This document shows positions 9,014-18,315 of a DNA stretch of 42,204 nucleotides, piece by piece (position 1 is the first letter of the stretch; the number at the start of each line of letters is the position of its first letter). Under the pieces are notes generated by a model. It worked only from the letters and a program-made list of their open reading frames with translations. It had not been told where the DNA came from and made no database searches. The DNA is taken from contig CAZHMQ010000007.1 of the NCBI GenBank assembly GCA_964533645.1, positions 1 to 42,204 on the forward strand, read 5' to 3'. The stretch is from JABDBK01 sp964533645 (GTDB lineage: Bacteria; Pseudomonadota; Gammaproteobacteria; DSM-16500). The position numbers and the translations under genes were made by a program.

Positions 9014-9066
9014 GTCATTCCCGCCCCCGATAAAAGCACTCGAAGGCAGGCTCCGGCGGGAATCTA
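9014..9066. repeat. REP-like palindrome, copy 1
   Basis: GTCATTCCCGCC at the left and GGCGGGAATCT at the right form an inverted repeat whose outer arms are 9017-9025 and 9055-9063. It lies just upstream of the SulP gene. The same outer sequence with a shorter interior occurs at 20785-20808. Palindromes of the GTCATTCCCG...CGGGAATCT type are widespread in proteobacteria. Confidence 0.65.
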
Positions 9067-9092
9067 TTGATGGAAAATGTATTTCACTTGCC

Positions 9093-9917
9093 CTAGGTGC
9101 TAGCATCCTGTTGAATTCCAGCAACTAACCAATTCTGACTAAAGGTATCTTTAGTAAAATGCCATATTTCATTAATATTTACGGGGGCCATACCTACTTC
9201 TTCACGAATCAATCCAGTAAAACGCACGCTAGCAGTCATATGGTTTGATTGAAGATCAAGGTTTATCAAGCTAGCGTCAATGGTAATAACATCCGTTTGG
9301 TTAGGTTGATCACCACGTTCTTGTAATTGCATTTGTATTTCAGCAAAAATTTGAGGTGCAGCAAATTCACGTATATCAGTCAAATTTTTATTATCGTATG
9401 CGGTTTGTAGACGAATAAAAACCGTTTTTGCTTGGCGTAAAAAAGCAGCCTCATCAAAACCAGAGGATGGCGCGTGAGATGAGGAAGTATCATAAAGATT
9501 GGACTTATTAAATGGCACCTCTGAAACGACACGTCCATGATCTGTTTGGAATGCCGCATTATTTTGATTTGTTGTGCGATTAGATGACAGAAAACGACTA
9601 AGTAGACGCCAGCCAATGAACAGGCCTGCGGCGATTAAGATCCAAGATAAAATACCTGAGCCAAGTCCATGTCCCATAAATAAAGAAGCTAATAATCCAC
9701 CCGCTGCAAGTCCAGCCAAAGGTCCTAGCCATTTACTAGCGCCACTTGCAGGTTTTGCTGCTGGCGGCATATGCGAAGCATTATAGGCATTGTTATTTGA
9801 GAATGATCGACTTTGGCCAAAGCTTTTGCCCCCACCAAAGCGTCTTGCTTCAGCATCAGTAACCATGATGCTCATAGAAATAATGATGATAAATAAGCTT
9901 AATAATAATTTGTACAT
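9093..9917 (-). CDS. Tim44-like domain protein, exported or membrane-anchored
   Basis: The N-terminus is a signal sequence or anchor ending in AEA, followed by RRFGGGKSFGQSRSFS, a Gly/Ser-rich stretch typical of bacterial Tim44-like proteins. One or two hydrophobic segments follow near residues 65-110 (LGPLAGLAAGGLLASLF, ILSWILIAAGLFIGWRLL). The C-terminal 130 residues match the Tim44-like fold: FLRQAKTVFIRLQTAYDNKNL, then a beta-rich part with VRFTGLIREE and EIWHFTKD. Bacterial members have no established job; they are probably envelope proteins. GGAAA lies about 11 bases from the ATG. It is upstream of and in the same direction as the SulP gene but separated from it by a REP-like palindrome, so co-transcription is uncertain. 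Confidence 0.88.
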   Translation of the reverse strand: MYKLLLSLFIIIISMSIMVTDAEARRFGGGKSFGQSRSFSNNNAYNASHMPPAAKPASGASKWLGPLAGLAAGGLLASLFMGHGLGSGILSWILIAAGLFIGWRLLSRFLSSNRTTNQNNAAFQTDHGRVVSEVPFNKSNLYDTSSSHAPSSGFDEAAFLRQAKTVFIRLQTAYDNKNLTDIREFAAPQIFAEIQMQLQERGDQPNQTDVITIDASLINLDLQSNHMTASVRFTGLIREEVGMAPVNINEIWHFTKDTFSQNWLVAGIQQDAST

Positions 9918-10005
9918 AATGTTTTCATTTCCAGTGTTTTAAGTGGAAGGGATAGGGTACAGAAAAAAAATAAGAGTAGCAACTGCCTAAAAAATTTACA
10001 AGCTA

Positions 10006-10692
10006 TTAAAATTGTAATATGGAGTGTGTATCTAATACTTCGGTAATATGAGTACCATTCCAGATATATTTTAAATATGAAATGTGTTTAGGGATAGAGA
10101 TCGCTGGAGGTCTGAAACAAGCAATACAAACTCCATTGGTGTGTCTGACGCTATGATATATAATTCCCCAAGATTTTTTTTCTCTTAGATGTTTTCCAAA
10201 TGTTTGAGAATCACTATAACTTATTGGATCATGTAATATTTTGTATGTTTCTTCTCTAATATCATGTAATGGTTTCAAAAGAATACCTTTATAAAGGGCC
10301 ATAGATAATTCTAATGGTGATTGATCAGTAGCTTTGAGAAATTTTTCTCTATGATATACAGTTTCTCTTATGGCAGTTTCTTTAGAAAAACCTGCATAAT
10401 ATACCCCATAATTTCCATTTGAAAAACGAGTAGGCTTTGATCTATCTATATGAGTAAATGCAGCCATGACTACGGATGAACCATGCCCACTAACACGATC
10501 TTCGGATGTAACTAAACATATATCACCAACTTCTTGTCGTAATCTTTCATTTGTGAGACCTTCAATCTCCCATAGAGTTTCCATTTCTGACGGATCAACT
10601 ATATCTTCAAAAAAATTAATAGGAGGGTAACATGATGGAATTATTCTAAAATATTCTTGATTAGGTAGATCAGTTAAATTGGGTTGAAGCAT
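10006..10692 (-). CDS. RES-domain toxin of a type II toxin-antitoxin pair
   Basis: RES toxins degrade NAD+ when not bound by their Xre-type antitoxin. The domain is seen from RFSNGNYGVYYAG through AIRETVYHREKF to GIIYHSVRHTNG, which supplies the family's Arg, Glu and Ser residues, so the active site looks intact. The frame is open to an ATG at 10713 inside the antitoxin gene. The ATG at 10692 lies one base after the antitoxin stop, with a GGATGG ribosome-site-like stretch ahead of it, and gives 228 residues; I prefer it, with tight translational coupling. The antitoxin precedes the toxin, the usual order. No other copy of the system is visible. Base composition resembles the rest of the window but is somewhat more AT-rich. 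Confidence 0.88.
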   Translation of the reverse strand: MLQPNLTDLPNQEYFRIIPSCYPPINFFEDIVDPSEMETLWEIEGLTNERLRQEVGDICLVTSEDRVSGHGSSVVMAAFTHIDRSKPTRFSNGNYGVYYAGFSKETAIRETVYHREKFLKATDQSPLELSMALYKGILLKPLHDIREETYKILHDPISYSDSQTFGKHLREKKSWGIIYHSVRHTNGVCIACFRPPAISIPKHISYLKYIWNGTHITEVLDTHSILQF

Positions 10693-10693
10693 T

Positions 10694-11092
10694 TTACCAT
10701 CCGCATTCTGCATCTAAATATCTGCGCACATCAGCTAAATCTATGACTCTCCCTACTAATAATTTATCGAGAGCACTTTTTCCATTGAAAAAGGTCGCTT
10801 TGTTTGGTTTTTTAATCCAGCTATTTGCGGCTTCTTCTGAGGGAAGTAATATTCTTAACGCTTTGTAAATACCTAAGATATAAGAAATCCTTTCTAGTGT
10901 ATCTTTTGTTAAAGAACCGTCTTTATCATTTTTCCATCGATAAAAAGTAGATGTAGAGTTGCCTATTAATATTTTTTCTTGTTCAGAAGTAAGACCCCAT
11001 TTCTGCGTGATATTAAAGAATGCTTTTAATGCGATAGCATTTTTATTTGTTTGGGTTTGTATGTGCTCAGAAGTTTTGCGCTGACTGTGCAT
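10694..11092 (-). CDS. Xre/MbcA/ParS-type antitoxin with DUF2384 C-terminus
   Basis: This 132-residue protein has an N-terminal helix-turn-helix-like part (WGLTSEQEKILIGNSTSTFYRW) and a C-terminal part of the DUF2384 kind (ISYILGIYKALRILL, then NKATFFNGKSALDKLLVGRV and DLADVRRYLDAE). The C-terminal motif with F-x-G-x-S/A-x-x-x-L is the segment that covers the RES toxin active site in known complexes. GAGGAG lies about seven bases before the ATG. Such antitoxins repress their own promoter. A pair of 12-bp direct repeats stands in the upstream region. The toxin gene follows at once on the same strand. Confidence 0.88.
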   Translation of the reverse strand: MHSQRKTSEHIQTQTNKNAIALKAFFNITQKWGLTSEQEKILIGNSTSTFYRWKNDKDGSLTKDTLERISYILGIYKALRILLPSEEAANSWIKKPNKATFFNGKSALDKLLVGRVIDLADVRRYLDAECGW

Positions 11093-11114
11093 AAAATTCT
11101 CCTCATTTATTAAT

Positions 11115-11193
11115 ATTATATATCAAATGATAAAAAATTAACATATTTTATTAATCAAGAAATAGAATTTAGGAATATTTATTTATTAATCAA
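11115..11193 (-). promoter_or_regulatory. Candidate promoter and operator of the Xre/RES operon
   Basis: On the minus strand a TATAAT lies at 11120-11115, about 25 bases before the antitoxin ATG. The 12-base word TTTATTAATCAA occurs twice on the plus strand, at 11147-11158 and 11182-11193, exactly 35 bases apart. Direct repeats just upstream of the -10 region of a toxin-antitoxin operon are good candidates for antitoxin binding. The region is very AT-rich, so chance matches are possible. Confidence 0.4.
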
Positions 11194-11201
11194 TAGATTG
11201 C

Positions 11202-13847
11202 TTATGACAAAGGTAAAGTAAACCTAAACGCAGCCCCCCCTTCTTTCCGATTTTCAGCCCAGATTTTTCCACCATGTGCAGTAATAATGGCACGACAAAT
11301 GGAAAGACCCAAACCTAAGCCTCTTTCAGTCGTTAACATTCTACCTCGATAGAACTTTTCAAATAATTTATTGACTTCATCGGGCATAATGCCAGGTCCA
11401 TTATCTTCAATACTGACGACCACATATTGGTTGTCTAAAAGTGCTTTGATATTAATTGCTGATTCAGTAGGAGTGAATTTCATAGAATTATCAATTAAAT
11501 TGACAACCACTTCTTCAATAAGAGTCTTATCAAGAGGTATTTTAGGTAAATCAGGCGGCAAGGTAATATTGATGTGTTTTTTCCCTGACTTAGCGTAAGA
11601 AATTTTAAGCGCAATACCTATGACATCACTCAGTGAGTAAGGTTCTTTTTGTAATTTCACGGCATGATCTTCTAAATAAGCAATTTGCAAAAAATTGTGA
11701 ATTAAACGGTTGAGTTGTTCCAATTCAAAAATAATTTCATGGCTTAGTTTATTAATTTGTTGTTTATTAAGATCTTGATTGACTTCCATTAAAGTGGTTG
11801 CACTTCCCATAGCAGCAACTAAAGGTGTACGCATATCATGTGATATCGCTTCTAAAAGCGCAGCGCGTATTCTATCGGTTTTACTTTCTAGTTCTGACTG
11901 TTTATGTTGTTCATGCAAGCTATCTACTTCGATAGCTAGCGCCACTTGATTGGCGCACGCTTCAAGTAGGTGGCTTTGTTCTGGGGTAAATAATGCGCTT
12001 TGATCTTTTGGTTTTATTCGTAATACTCCAATGGGTTTTTGTGATGTAATCAAAGGAACGTAAATAGCATCAGAAAAAGGTAAGGTATCAGTTCCTAAGC
12101 CTGCTACTTGGCCCAAATCATAAACCCATTGAGCGACACTGAAATCTTTAGCGGTTAATGTTAATTTTGTCCCATGCCCAGATTTCACCTCTAAGTGACC
12201 GTCCATAGATAGCAAAGCTAAGACTTCGCTATTAAAAATATTAGCCATATAGTCTACAGCAATATCAAGTAATTTATTAACACCGCGTGCACTTGCAAGT
12301 TGACGACTTAAAGCATGCAATGTCGATGTTCGTTTTTCGACAAGCCTCGAAGTATTGGTCTGTCTTTTCATGGTGATGGTGAGTTGACTGATAATTTGAG
12401 TGACTAATAGCATGACGAATAAAGTAAAAAAATGTTGGGTATTGGCTTGCAAAATCCCATTGTCATGAGTGGCGAAGAAGGCGGCATACGCAATAACGCT
12501 TAGTATAGAAGCTAATATAGAAGGCCCAGTTTTTCCTAATAATGCAACTATTGTCACAGTAACGATATAAATTAATATAATAGTGGATGTCTGTAAGTAG
12601 GCTGAAAAAATAAGATTTATTGCAGTTGCTAACCCGATGAGACCTAAAGAAACCATATAAGCTTGCCATGAGGAAGATTTTTTTGATTGTTCGGCGCGAT
12701 GTTTTGAGGCGATTTTTGAAGACTCATCATTAATAATGTAGATATCAATTTCATTACTGTTTTTGATTAAATTGTCAGTTAAATTACCAAAAAGAATGTT
12801 GTTCCACCAACGCTGTTTGCGTCTTCCGACAATAATTTTTGTAACATTCAATTCTCTAGAAATATGAATGATTTCTTGGGTCGCATTGATACCCTGTAAT
12901 ATTTTTGTTTCAGCGCCCAGTTGTTCAGCTAGACGTAAATCATTGATAGCTTTATTGCGATTATATTCTGAAAAGCCGGTATCCACATGTACTGCGATCC
13001 ATTCTGCTTGTAGGCTAGCTGCCATTCTTCTTGCGGCACGAATGAGTTTAGTCGCATTTTGGCTGCTAGAAACACAAACCAGTAATTTTTCTCTTGTTGG
13101 CCAAATAAATTTAATACCTTTGCCCTTTCTGTAGGATAGTACTTGTTCTCCTACACGTTCAGCAGTGACTCGTAATGCAAGTTCTCGTAGAGCACTTAAA
13201 TTTCCTTGACGAAAAAAATGTTCTACTGCAAGTTCAGCTTGCTGTGGGATATAAACTTTACCTTCTTGCATACGTTTTAAAAGATCTTCAGGTGGAAGAT
13301 CAACCAGTTCCACTGAATCAGCTAGTTCAAGCATAGAGTCTGGAACGGTTTCATTGACGCGTGTATGAATAATTTGGGTAACAATATCATTTAAGCTTTC
13401 AATATGTTGAACATTCAGTGTGGTATAAACATTAATGCCACGATCAAGTATTTCTTTTATGTCTTGCCAACGTTTGTTGTGTCTCAATCCCGGAACATTG
13501 GTATGAGCCATTTCATCAATGAGTATAGTATGAGGATTTCTTTTTAATGTGGCATCAAGATCAAATTCTGAAAGCGTTTGATTGTGGTATTCGACTTTTT
13601 GACGCGGTAAAATTTCAAATTTCTTAAGAAGGTTTTCAATTTCTGTTCTTCCGTGCGATTCAACGATGCCAACGATAATATCAAGACCTTTGGCGCGCTT
13701 AGCAATAGCATCTTCAAGCATACTATATGTTTTCCCAACGCCAGGGGCCGCACCTAGAAAAATCTTTAACTTACCTCTTTTTGCTCGTTGATCTTCTTCT
13801 TTTGCATGTTGAAGTAAGGTTTCTGGATCAGGTCTTGGTTTTTTCAT
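11202..13847 (-). CDS. kdpD: Sensor histidine kinase KdpD
   Basis: KdpD is the membrane sensor that controls kdp expression in response to potassium limitation. The 881-residue protein has the complete domain set: KdpD N-terminal domain with Walker A GAAPGVGKT (residues 32-40) and ILIDEMAHTNVPG, a USP-like domain (LLVCVSSSQNA to IIVGRRKQRWW), four membrane segments around residues 400-500, a GAF-like domain, the phosphoacceptor EAISHDMRTPL with His near residue 670, and an ATPase domain ending in ERGLGLGLSICRAI. It starts four bases after the kdpC stop. Its usual partner kdpE is not downstream; a toxin-antitoxin pair occupies that place. The kinase itself shows no damage. Confidence 0.96.
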   Translation of the reverse strand: MKKPRPDPETLLQHAKEEDQRAKRGKLKIFLGAAPGVGKTYSMLEDAIAKRAKGLDIIVGIVESHGRTEIENLLKKFEILPRQKVEYHNQTLSEFDLDATLKRNPHTILIDEMAHTNVPGLRHNKRWQDIKEILDRGINVYTTLNVQHIESLNDIVTQIIHTRVNETVPDSMLELADSVELVDLPPEDLLKRMQEGKVYIPQQAELAVEHFFRQGNLSALRELALRVTAERVGEQVLSYRKGKGIKFIWPTREKLLVCVSSSQNATKLIRAARRMAASLQAEWIAVHVDTGFSEYNRNKAINDLRLAEQLGAETKILQGINATQEIIHISRELNVTKIIVGRRKQRWWNNILFGNLTDNLIKNSNEIDIYIINDESSKIASKHRAEQSKKSSSWQAYMVSLGLIGLATAINLIFSAYLQTSTIILIYIVTVTIVALLGKTGPSILASILSVIAYAAFFATHDNGILQANTQHFFTLFVMLLVTQIISQLTITMKRQTNTSRLVEKRTSTLHALSRQLASARGVNKLLDIAVDYMANIFNSEVLALLSMDGHLEVKSGHGTKLTLTAKDFSVAQWVYDLGQVAGLGTDTLPFSDAIYVPLITSQKPIGVLRIKPKDQSALFTPEQSHLLEACANQVALAIEVDSLHEQHKQSELESKTDRIRAALLEAISHDMRTPLVAAMGSATTLMEVNQDLNKQQINKLSHEIIFELEQLNRLIHNFLQIAYLEDHAVKLQKEPYSLSDVIGIALKISYAKSGKKHINITLPPDLPKIPLDKTLIEEVVVNLIDNSMKFTPTESAINIKALLDNQYVVVSIEDNGPGIMPDEVNKLFEKFYRGRMLTTERGLGLGLSICRAIITAHGGKIWAENRKEGGAAFRFTLPLS

Positions 13848-13851
13848 AATG

Positions 13852-14451
13852 TTACCCGCGTTTGTTATCGTTTGGTTGATTAAGTGAAAGCAATGCTATG
13901 TTTAATAGTAAAACGTTAACTCTTGGTTCACCGATAAAACCAGCGTAAGGACGCGCAGTATATTGATCAATAATTTTTGTGAGTACTTCATTTGACATGC
14001 CGCGAGCTTTAGCTATCCGAGGTATTTGATAATAAGCCGAAAGAGGACTAATGTCTGGATCCAATCCGCTTGCAGAACGCGTTACTAAATCCATGGGTAT
14101 ACTTTGATGATTTTCTAGGTCAAGTTGATGCAAATCATTGATGTGGGTTTCTATGATATTTTTTAGTGCGGGGTTAGTGAGTGCAAGATTGGATCCAGAT
14201 GAATGATTTGCCTGATAGGGAGAAGGTAAAGTTGCAGAAGGTCGGCCATGAAATAAATCAGGAGAAGTAAATGATTGACCTATCCATTTAGAACCTATAA
14301 TTTTTCCATCTTTTTTAATAAGGCTGCCATTTGCTTGCCATGGAAATAAAAGTTGGGCTATCCCTGTGATGATGAAAGGGTAGGCCAAGCCTGTCAACAA
14401 CGTGAGTAATAATAGTAAACGGCTAGCTGTTTTAAGATGTCTCATATCCAT
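13852..14451 (-). CDS. kdpC: Potassium-transporting ATPase subunit C
   Basis: KdpC is a single-span inner-membrane subunit needed for assembly and function of the KdpFABC pump. Residues about 12-32 form the membrane segment (LLLLLTLLTGLAYPFIITG). The conserved parts WIGQSFTSPDLFHGRPSAT, SGSNLALTNPAL and SASGLDPDISPLSAYYQIPRIA-type segments follow, and VNVLLLNIALL ends the protein. Length is 199 residues against about 190 in E. coli. The start overlaps the end of kdpB by 10 bases; the Met codon two residues further in would make an ATGA overlap with the kdpB stop, so either start gives coupled translation. Confidence 0.95.
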   Translation of the reverse strand: MDMRHLKTASRLLLLLTLLTGLAYPFIITGIAQLLFPWQANGSLIKKDGKIIGSKWIGQSFTSPDLFHGRPSATLPSPYQANHSSGSNLALTNPALKNIIETHINDLHQLDLENHQSIPMDLVTRSASGLDPDISPLSAYYQIPRIAKARGMSNEVLTKIIDQYTARPYAGFIGEPRVNVLLLNIALLSLNQPNDNKRG

Positions 14452-16502
14452 TGTAGTCCCACTAATATTAAATCAATAAGTTTGATCCCTACGAATGGGA
14501 TGATTAATCCACCTAAGCCATAGATAAAGAGATTTATTCTTAATAATTGTTCTGCCGGGACCGCGTGATATGTTACGCCACGTAATGCCAGAGGTATTAA
14601 TAAGACAATAATCAAAGCATTGAATATCACAGCAGACAAAATTGCACTTTGCGGTGATGCTAATTTCATGATGTTTAATGTGTTTAAAACAGGATAGGTA
14701 GATGCAAATGCTGCTGGAATGATAGCAAAATATTTAGCAATATCATTAGAAATACTAAATGTCGTCAACGCACCTCTCGTCATGAGTAATTGTTTTCCAA
14801 TTTGGATAACTTCTAGTATTTTGGTGGGGTTAGAGTCAAGATCTACTAGGTTACCTGCTTCTTTTGCCGTTTGTGTTCCAGTATTCATAGCGACTGCTAC
14901 ATCGGCTTGTGCAAGTGCTGGAGCATCATTTGTTCCATCACCTGTCATAGCAACCAGATGGCCTTCTGCTTGATAACGACGTATTAATTTAAGTTTATCT
15001 TCTGGAGTTGCATCGGCAAGAAAGTCATCCACACCGGCTTCTGCAGCGATAGCAGCTGCGGTAAGTGGATTATCGCCCGTGATCATGATAGTTTTAATTC
15101 CCATGCGTCGTAATTCTGCAAAACGTTCACGTATGCCGCCCTTTACTATATCTTTTAAATGTACAATGCCAAGAATAGTGGCGCCTTCCGTAACGACTAA
15201 TGGCGTACCGCCTTTTCGTGCAATGGTTTCAATGTCTTTTTTTATAGAATCAGGAAATGTGCCGCCTAAGGTTTTGATATAATTTTCGATAGCTGACGCA
15301 GCCCCTTTGCGAATTTGTCGACCTGGTAAATTGGCGCCACTTATTCGTGTTTGCGCTGTGAAGGGTAAAAATGTTGCGCCCAGTCCTTGAATATCGCGAC
15401 CACGTAAGCCATATTTTTCTTTGACTAATATAACAATGCTTCTCCCTTCGGGTGTTTCATCGGCGAGAGATGCAAGTTGTGCGGCATCAGCAAGTGTTTG
15501 AATAGGTATGCCAGTAGCTGGAATGAGTTCTGTGGCTTGTCGATTTCCCAGTGTGATGGTGCCTGTTTTATCCAAAATCAGTATATCAATATCGCCTGCT
15601 GCTTCAACGGCTCTTCCTGATAAAGCAATCACATTGGCTTGAATCATTCTATCCATACCAGCAATCCCTATCGCAGACAATAAGCCGCCTATGGTGGTGG
15701 GTGCTAAACAAACAAATAGAGCAGTTAAAACTGTGATACTTGCAATTTTCCCACCGGTGATTGTTGCACCATAGATGGTATAAGGTAAGCTGCTTGCACA
15801 TACGAGCAAAAAAACGAGAGTCAGAGCGGCTAATAATATAGTAAGGCCAAGTTCATTCGGAGTTTTTTGTCTCGACGCACCTTCGACCAAGCCTATCATT
15901 TCATCGATAAATGTTTCCCCAGGGTTTGCTGTGATTCGGACGATGAGCCAATCTGAAATAACTTGGGTGCCGCCTGTGACAGAGTTGCGATCACTTCCGC
16001 TTTCACGAATGACAGGTGCGCTTTCTCCAGTGATTGCACTTTCATTAACTGATGCAATCCCTTCAATAACTTCTCCATCGCTAGGAATAAAGTCACCTGT
16101 TTCAATAAATACAATGTCACCTTTTCGTAAGTCTCCAGAGGCGGTGAGTTTAATGTTAGATTTTTTTGAAGGATCAATCAGTTTTTTGGCTTGAATGTCG
16201 CATCGTACTTTGCGCAACGCCAGTGCTTGTGCTTTACCTCTTCCTTCAGCTATGGCTTCAGCAAAATTAGCAAATATAACTGTGAACCATAAACATAGGG
16301 ATATCATAAAAATAAAATAACCCGGGACATCGCTTGATAAGAAAAGAGAATGTATAAATATTCCAGATGTTAATAATGATCCTATGTAAACAGTGAAGAT
16401 GACAGGATTACGAATTTGATGCCGTAAAGATAATTTGCGAAATGCATTTCCTACAGCAGATTTAAGAATGACTTTATCCCATAATGATATTTTAGCTGCC
16501 AT
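14442..16502 (-). CDS. kdpB: Potassium-transporting ATPase ATP-binding subunit B
   Basis: KdpB is the P-type ATPase subunit that energises high-affinity potassium uptake. It has the phosphorylation motif DKTGTITLGNR, the TGES-type actuator loop (SAITGESAPVIRESG), TGDNPLTAAAIA, and the hinge motif MTGDGTNDAPALAQADVAVAMN. The frame is open to 16541, but the ATG at 16502 has GGGGA just ahead, overlaps the end of kdpA by 11 bases and gives 686 residues, close to the E. coli length of 682. The gene is intact and sits between kdpA and kdpC as usual. Confidence 0.97.
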   Translation of the reverse strand: MAAKISLWDKVILKSAVGNAFRKLSLRHQIRNPVIFTVYIGSLLTSGIFIHSLFLSSDVPGYFIFMISLCLWFTVIFANFAEAIAEGRGKAQALALRKVRCDIQAKKLIDPSKKSNIKLTASGDLRKGDIVFIETGDFIPSDGEVIEGIASVNESAITGESAPVIRESGSDRNSVTGGTQVISDWLIVRITANPGETFIDEMIGLVEGASRQKTPNELGLTILLAALTLVFLLVCASSLPYTIYGATITGGKIASITVLTALFVCLAPTTIGGLLSAIGIAGMDRMIQANVIALSGRAVEAAGDIDILILDKTGTITLGNRQATELIPATGIPIQTLADAAQLASLADETPEGRSIVILVKEKYGLRGRDIQGLGATFLPFTAQTRISGANLPGRQIRKGAASAIENYIKTLGGTFPDSIKKDIETIARKGGTPLVVTEGATILGIVHLKDIVKGGIRERFAELRRMGIKTIMITGDNPLTAAAIAAEAGVDDFLADATPEDKLKLIRRYQAEGHLVAMTGDGTNDAPALAQADVAVAMNTGTQTAKEAGNLVDLDSNPTKILEVIQIGKQLLMTRGALTTFSISNDIAKYFAIIPAAFASTYPVLNTLNIMKLASPQSAILSAVIFNALIIVLLIPLALRGVTYHAVPAEQLLRINLFIYGLGGLIIPFVGIKLIDLILVGLQWI

Positions 16503-18204
16503 GGTATCCCCAAAATGATAAATGTTCGACGATTGGCCCAAGGGCTAGAGAAGGAAGAAATGATAATCCGCCAATCACCATAGCAACACTCACGATAAAG
16601 AAAATAAAAAGAGGGGTATGGGTACTTAAGGTGCCAGCGTTCTTGGGAACCGATGTTTTTTTTGCCATGGACCCTGCAATAGCAAGCATAGGAATAGCAT
16701 ACCAATAGCGTGATAGCAGCATTTCTATCCCTCCCGCAATATTATAAAATGGCGTATTAGCTTGTAAGCCTGCTAAGGCACTACCATTATTGTTTCCCAT
16801 CGAAGTAAAAGCATAAAGTATCTGACTAAAACCATGAGGTCCTGGATTCGTAATGCTGCTTGTTCCTAGTGTTGTGACACTACTAAATGCAGTTAATAAT
16901 AAAGTGAATAAAGGCATAATTAATACCGCCGTACATGCCATTTTCATTTCAAAAGGTTCAATTTTTTTGCCTAAATATTCAGGCGTACGTCCAACCATGA
17001 GCCCTGATATAAAAACGGCAATAATAAGCACCATGATGATTCCATATACTCCTGATCCCACGCCGCCAAATGCTATTTCACCTAGATGCATAAGCCACAA
17101 TGCGGCTAATTGACCAAGAGGAGTGTAAGAATCTAACATAGCATTTACAGAACCATTGGATGTCGCTGTGGTAAGGCTCGTCCAAAAAGCAGAATTAAAA
17201 ATTCCAAATCGTAATTCTTTGCCCTCCATATTTCCTGTTTGCTGAATATCTAAAGACATGAGAGATGGAATAATTTGTTGTTCAGATAGAACGACCATAA
17301 AAATGACAGGAATGACTAGAATTAGCATAATACTTAGCATGGCCCAGCCTTGTTTTCTATCGTTAATCAACATGCCAAAGGTGTAACATAAGGCGGCAGG
17401 TATAAGTAATATAGCCAGCATTTCAAATAAATTTGTCAGGGGGGTTGGATTTTGAAAAGGATGTGCTGCATTAACATTAAAAAATCCCCCACCATTACTG
17501 CCAAGCTCTTCTATGGCAGTTTGTGATGCTACAGGTCCCATAGGAAGCATTTGTTCTTCAGTAGCATTTTGCAAAGCATAAGTTTTTTGCGGCGGATTAA
17601 AATTTTGAATAACACCTTGAGCACTTAATGCTATGGCGAGCACACAAGCAAGGGGAAGAAATATATAGAGTATGCTGCGTACCATATCTACCCAATAATT
17701 ACCAAGCGTTATGCTTGCTTGTCGACGAAAGCCTCTTGTTAAAGCAACAAATAACGACATTCCTGTGGCTGCAGAAAGAAAATTTTGTACCGTCATTCCC
17801 AATATCTGTGTTAAATAACTCATTGTTGTTTCGCCAGAGTAAGCTTGCCAGTCGGTATTAGTGGTAAAGCTTGCGGCGGTATTAAATGATAGGTCAGGAG
17901 AAATGTTAGAAAATAATTCAGGATTAAGAGGTAAATAATATTGTACGCGTAAGATAAGATAAAGTAATAGCATGCCAAGGATATTAAAAAATAACATGCA
18001 GTATAAATAAGTTTTCCAACTCATTTCTTGTGTGGCATCAATACCGCAAATTCGATAACACCATTTTTCGACGGGGCCTAGGATGATATGTAAACCACAT
18101 GATTTTCCTTCATAAACACGGGATATATACCAACCCAGCGGCTTAACCAATAGGAGAATCACGATAAAATAAAAAAGCATTTGAAATAGGTTATGATAGG
18201 TCAT
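16492..18204 (-). CDS. kdpA: Potassium-transporting ATPase potassium-binding subunit A
   Basis: KdpA is the potassium-channel-like subunit of the Kdp pump. The 570-residue protein has about ten membrane segments and the selectivity-loop signatures of the family: NTDWQAYSGE, ELGSNGGGFFNVNAAHPFQNPTP, TTATSNGSVNAML and SMGNNNGSALAGL. The start at 18204 has GAGGA about ten bases upstream and lies 21 bases after the kdpF stop. Length and order match E. coli (557 residues). No frameshift or missing filter residue is seen. Confidence 0.97.
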   Translation of the reverse strand: MTYHNLFQMLFYFIVILLLVKPLGWYISRVYEGKSCGLHIILGPVEKWCYRICGIDATQEMSWKTYLYCMLFFNILGMLLLYLILRVQYYLPLNPELFSNISPDLSFNTAASFTTNTDWQAYSGETTMSYLTQILGMTVQNFLSAATGMSLFVALTRGFRRQASITLGNYWVDMVRSILYIFLPLACVLAIALSAQGVIQNFNPPQKTYALQNATEEQMLPMGPVASQTAIEELGSNGGGFFNVNAAHPFQNPTPLTNLFEMLAILLIPAALCYTFGMLINDRKQGWAMLSIMLILVIPVIFMVVLSEQQIIPSLMSLDIQQTGNMEGKELRFGIFNSAFWTSLTTATSNGSVNAMLDSYTPLGQLAALWLMHLGEIAFGGVGSGVYGIIMVLIIAVFISGLMVGRTPEYLGKKIEPFEMKMACTAVLIMPLFTLLLTAFSSVTTLGTSSITNPGPHGFSQILYAFTSMGNNNGSALAGLQANTPFYNIAGGIEMLLSRYWYAIPMLAIAGSMAKKTSVPKNAGTLSTHTPLFIFFIVSVAMVIGGLSFLPSLALGPIVEHLSFWGYHGS

Positions 18205-18225
18205 GAGAATCCATTCCTCGTACCG

Positions 18226-18315
18226 TTAAAATAGTTCTGGTTTAAAAAGTGCTATCAATAAATAAACAAACATGACTACAGTGACCAACCCGCCAATGCA
18301 ATAGAGATCCATCAT
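18226..18315 (-). CDS. kdpF: Small membrane subunit KdpF of the potassium ATPase
   Basis: A 28-29 residue peptide (MMDLYCIGGLVTVV at the start, LLIALFKPELF at the end) is a single membrane segment with the C-terminal acidic-hydrophobic end typical of KdpF (E. coli ends INAEAF). It lies directly upstream of kdpA, as in kdpFABC operons, where KdpF stabilises the complex. Two adjacent ATGs are possible (18315 and 18312). The first overlaps the stop of the preceding small ORF as ATGA, and GAGG lies three and six bases upstream of them respectively. A longer open frame that continues to 18474 is not the real gene. Confidence 0.85.
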   Translation of the reverse strand: MMDLYCIGGLVTVVMFVYLLIALFKPELF

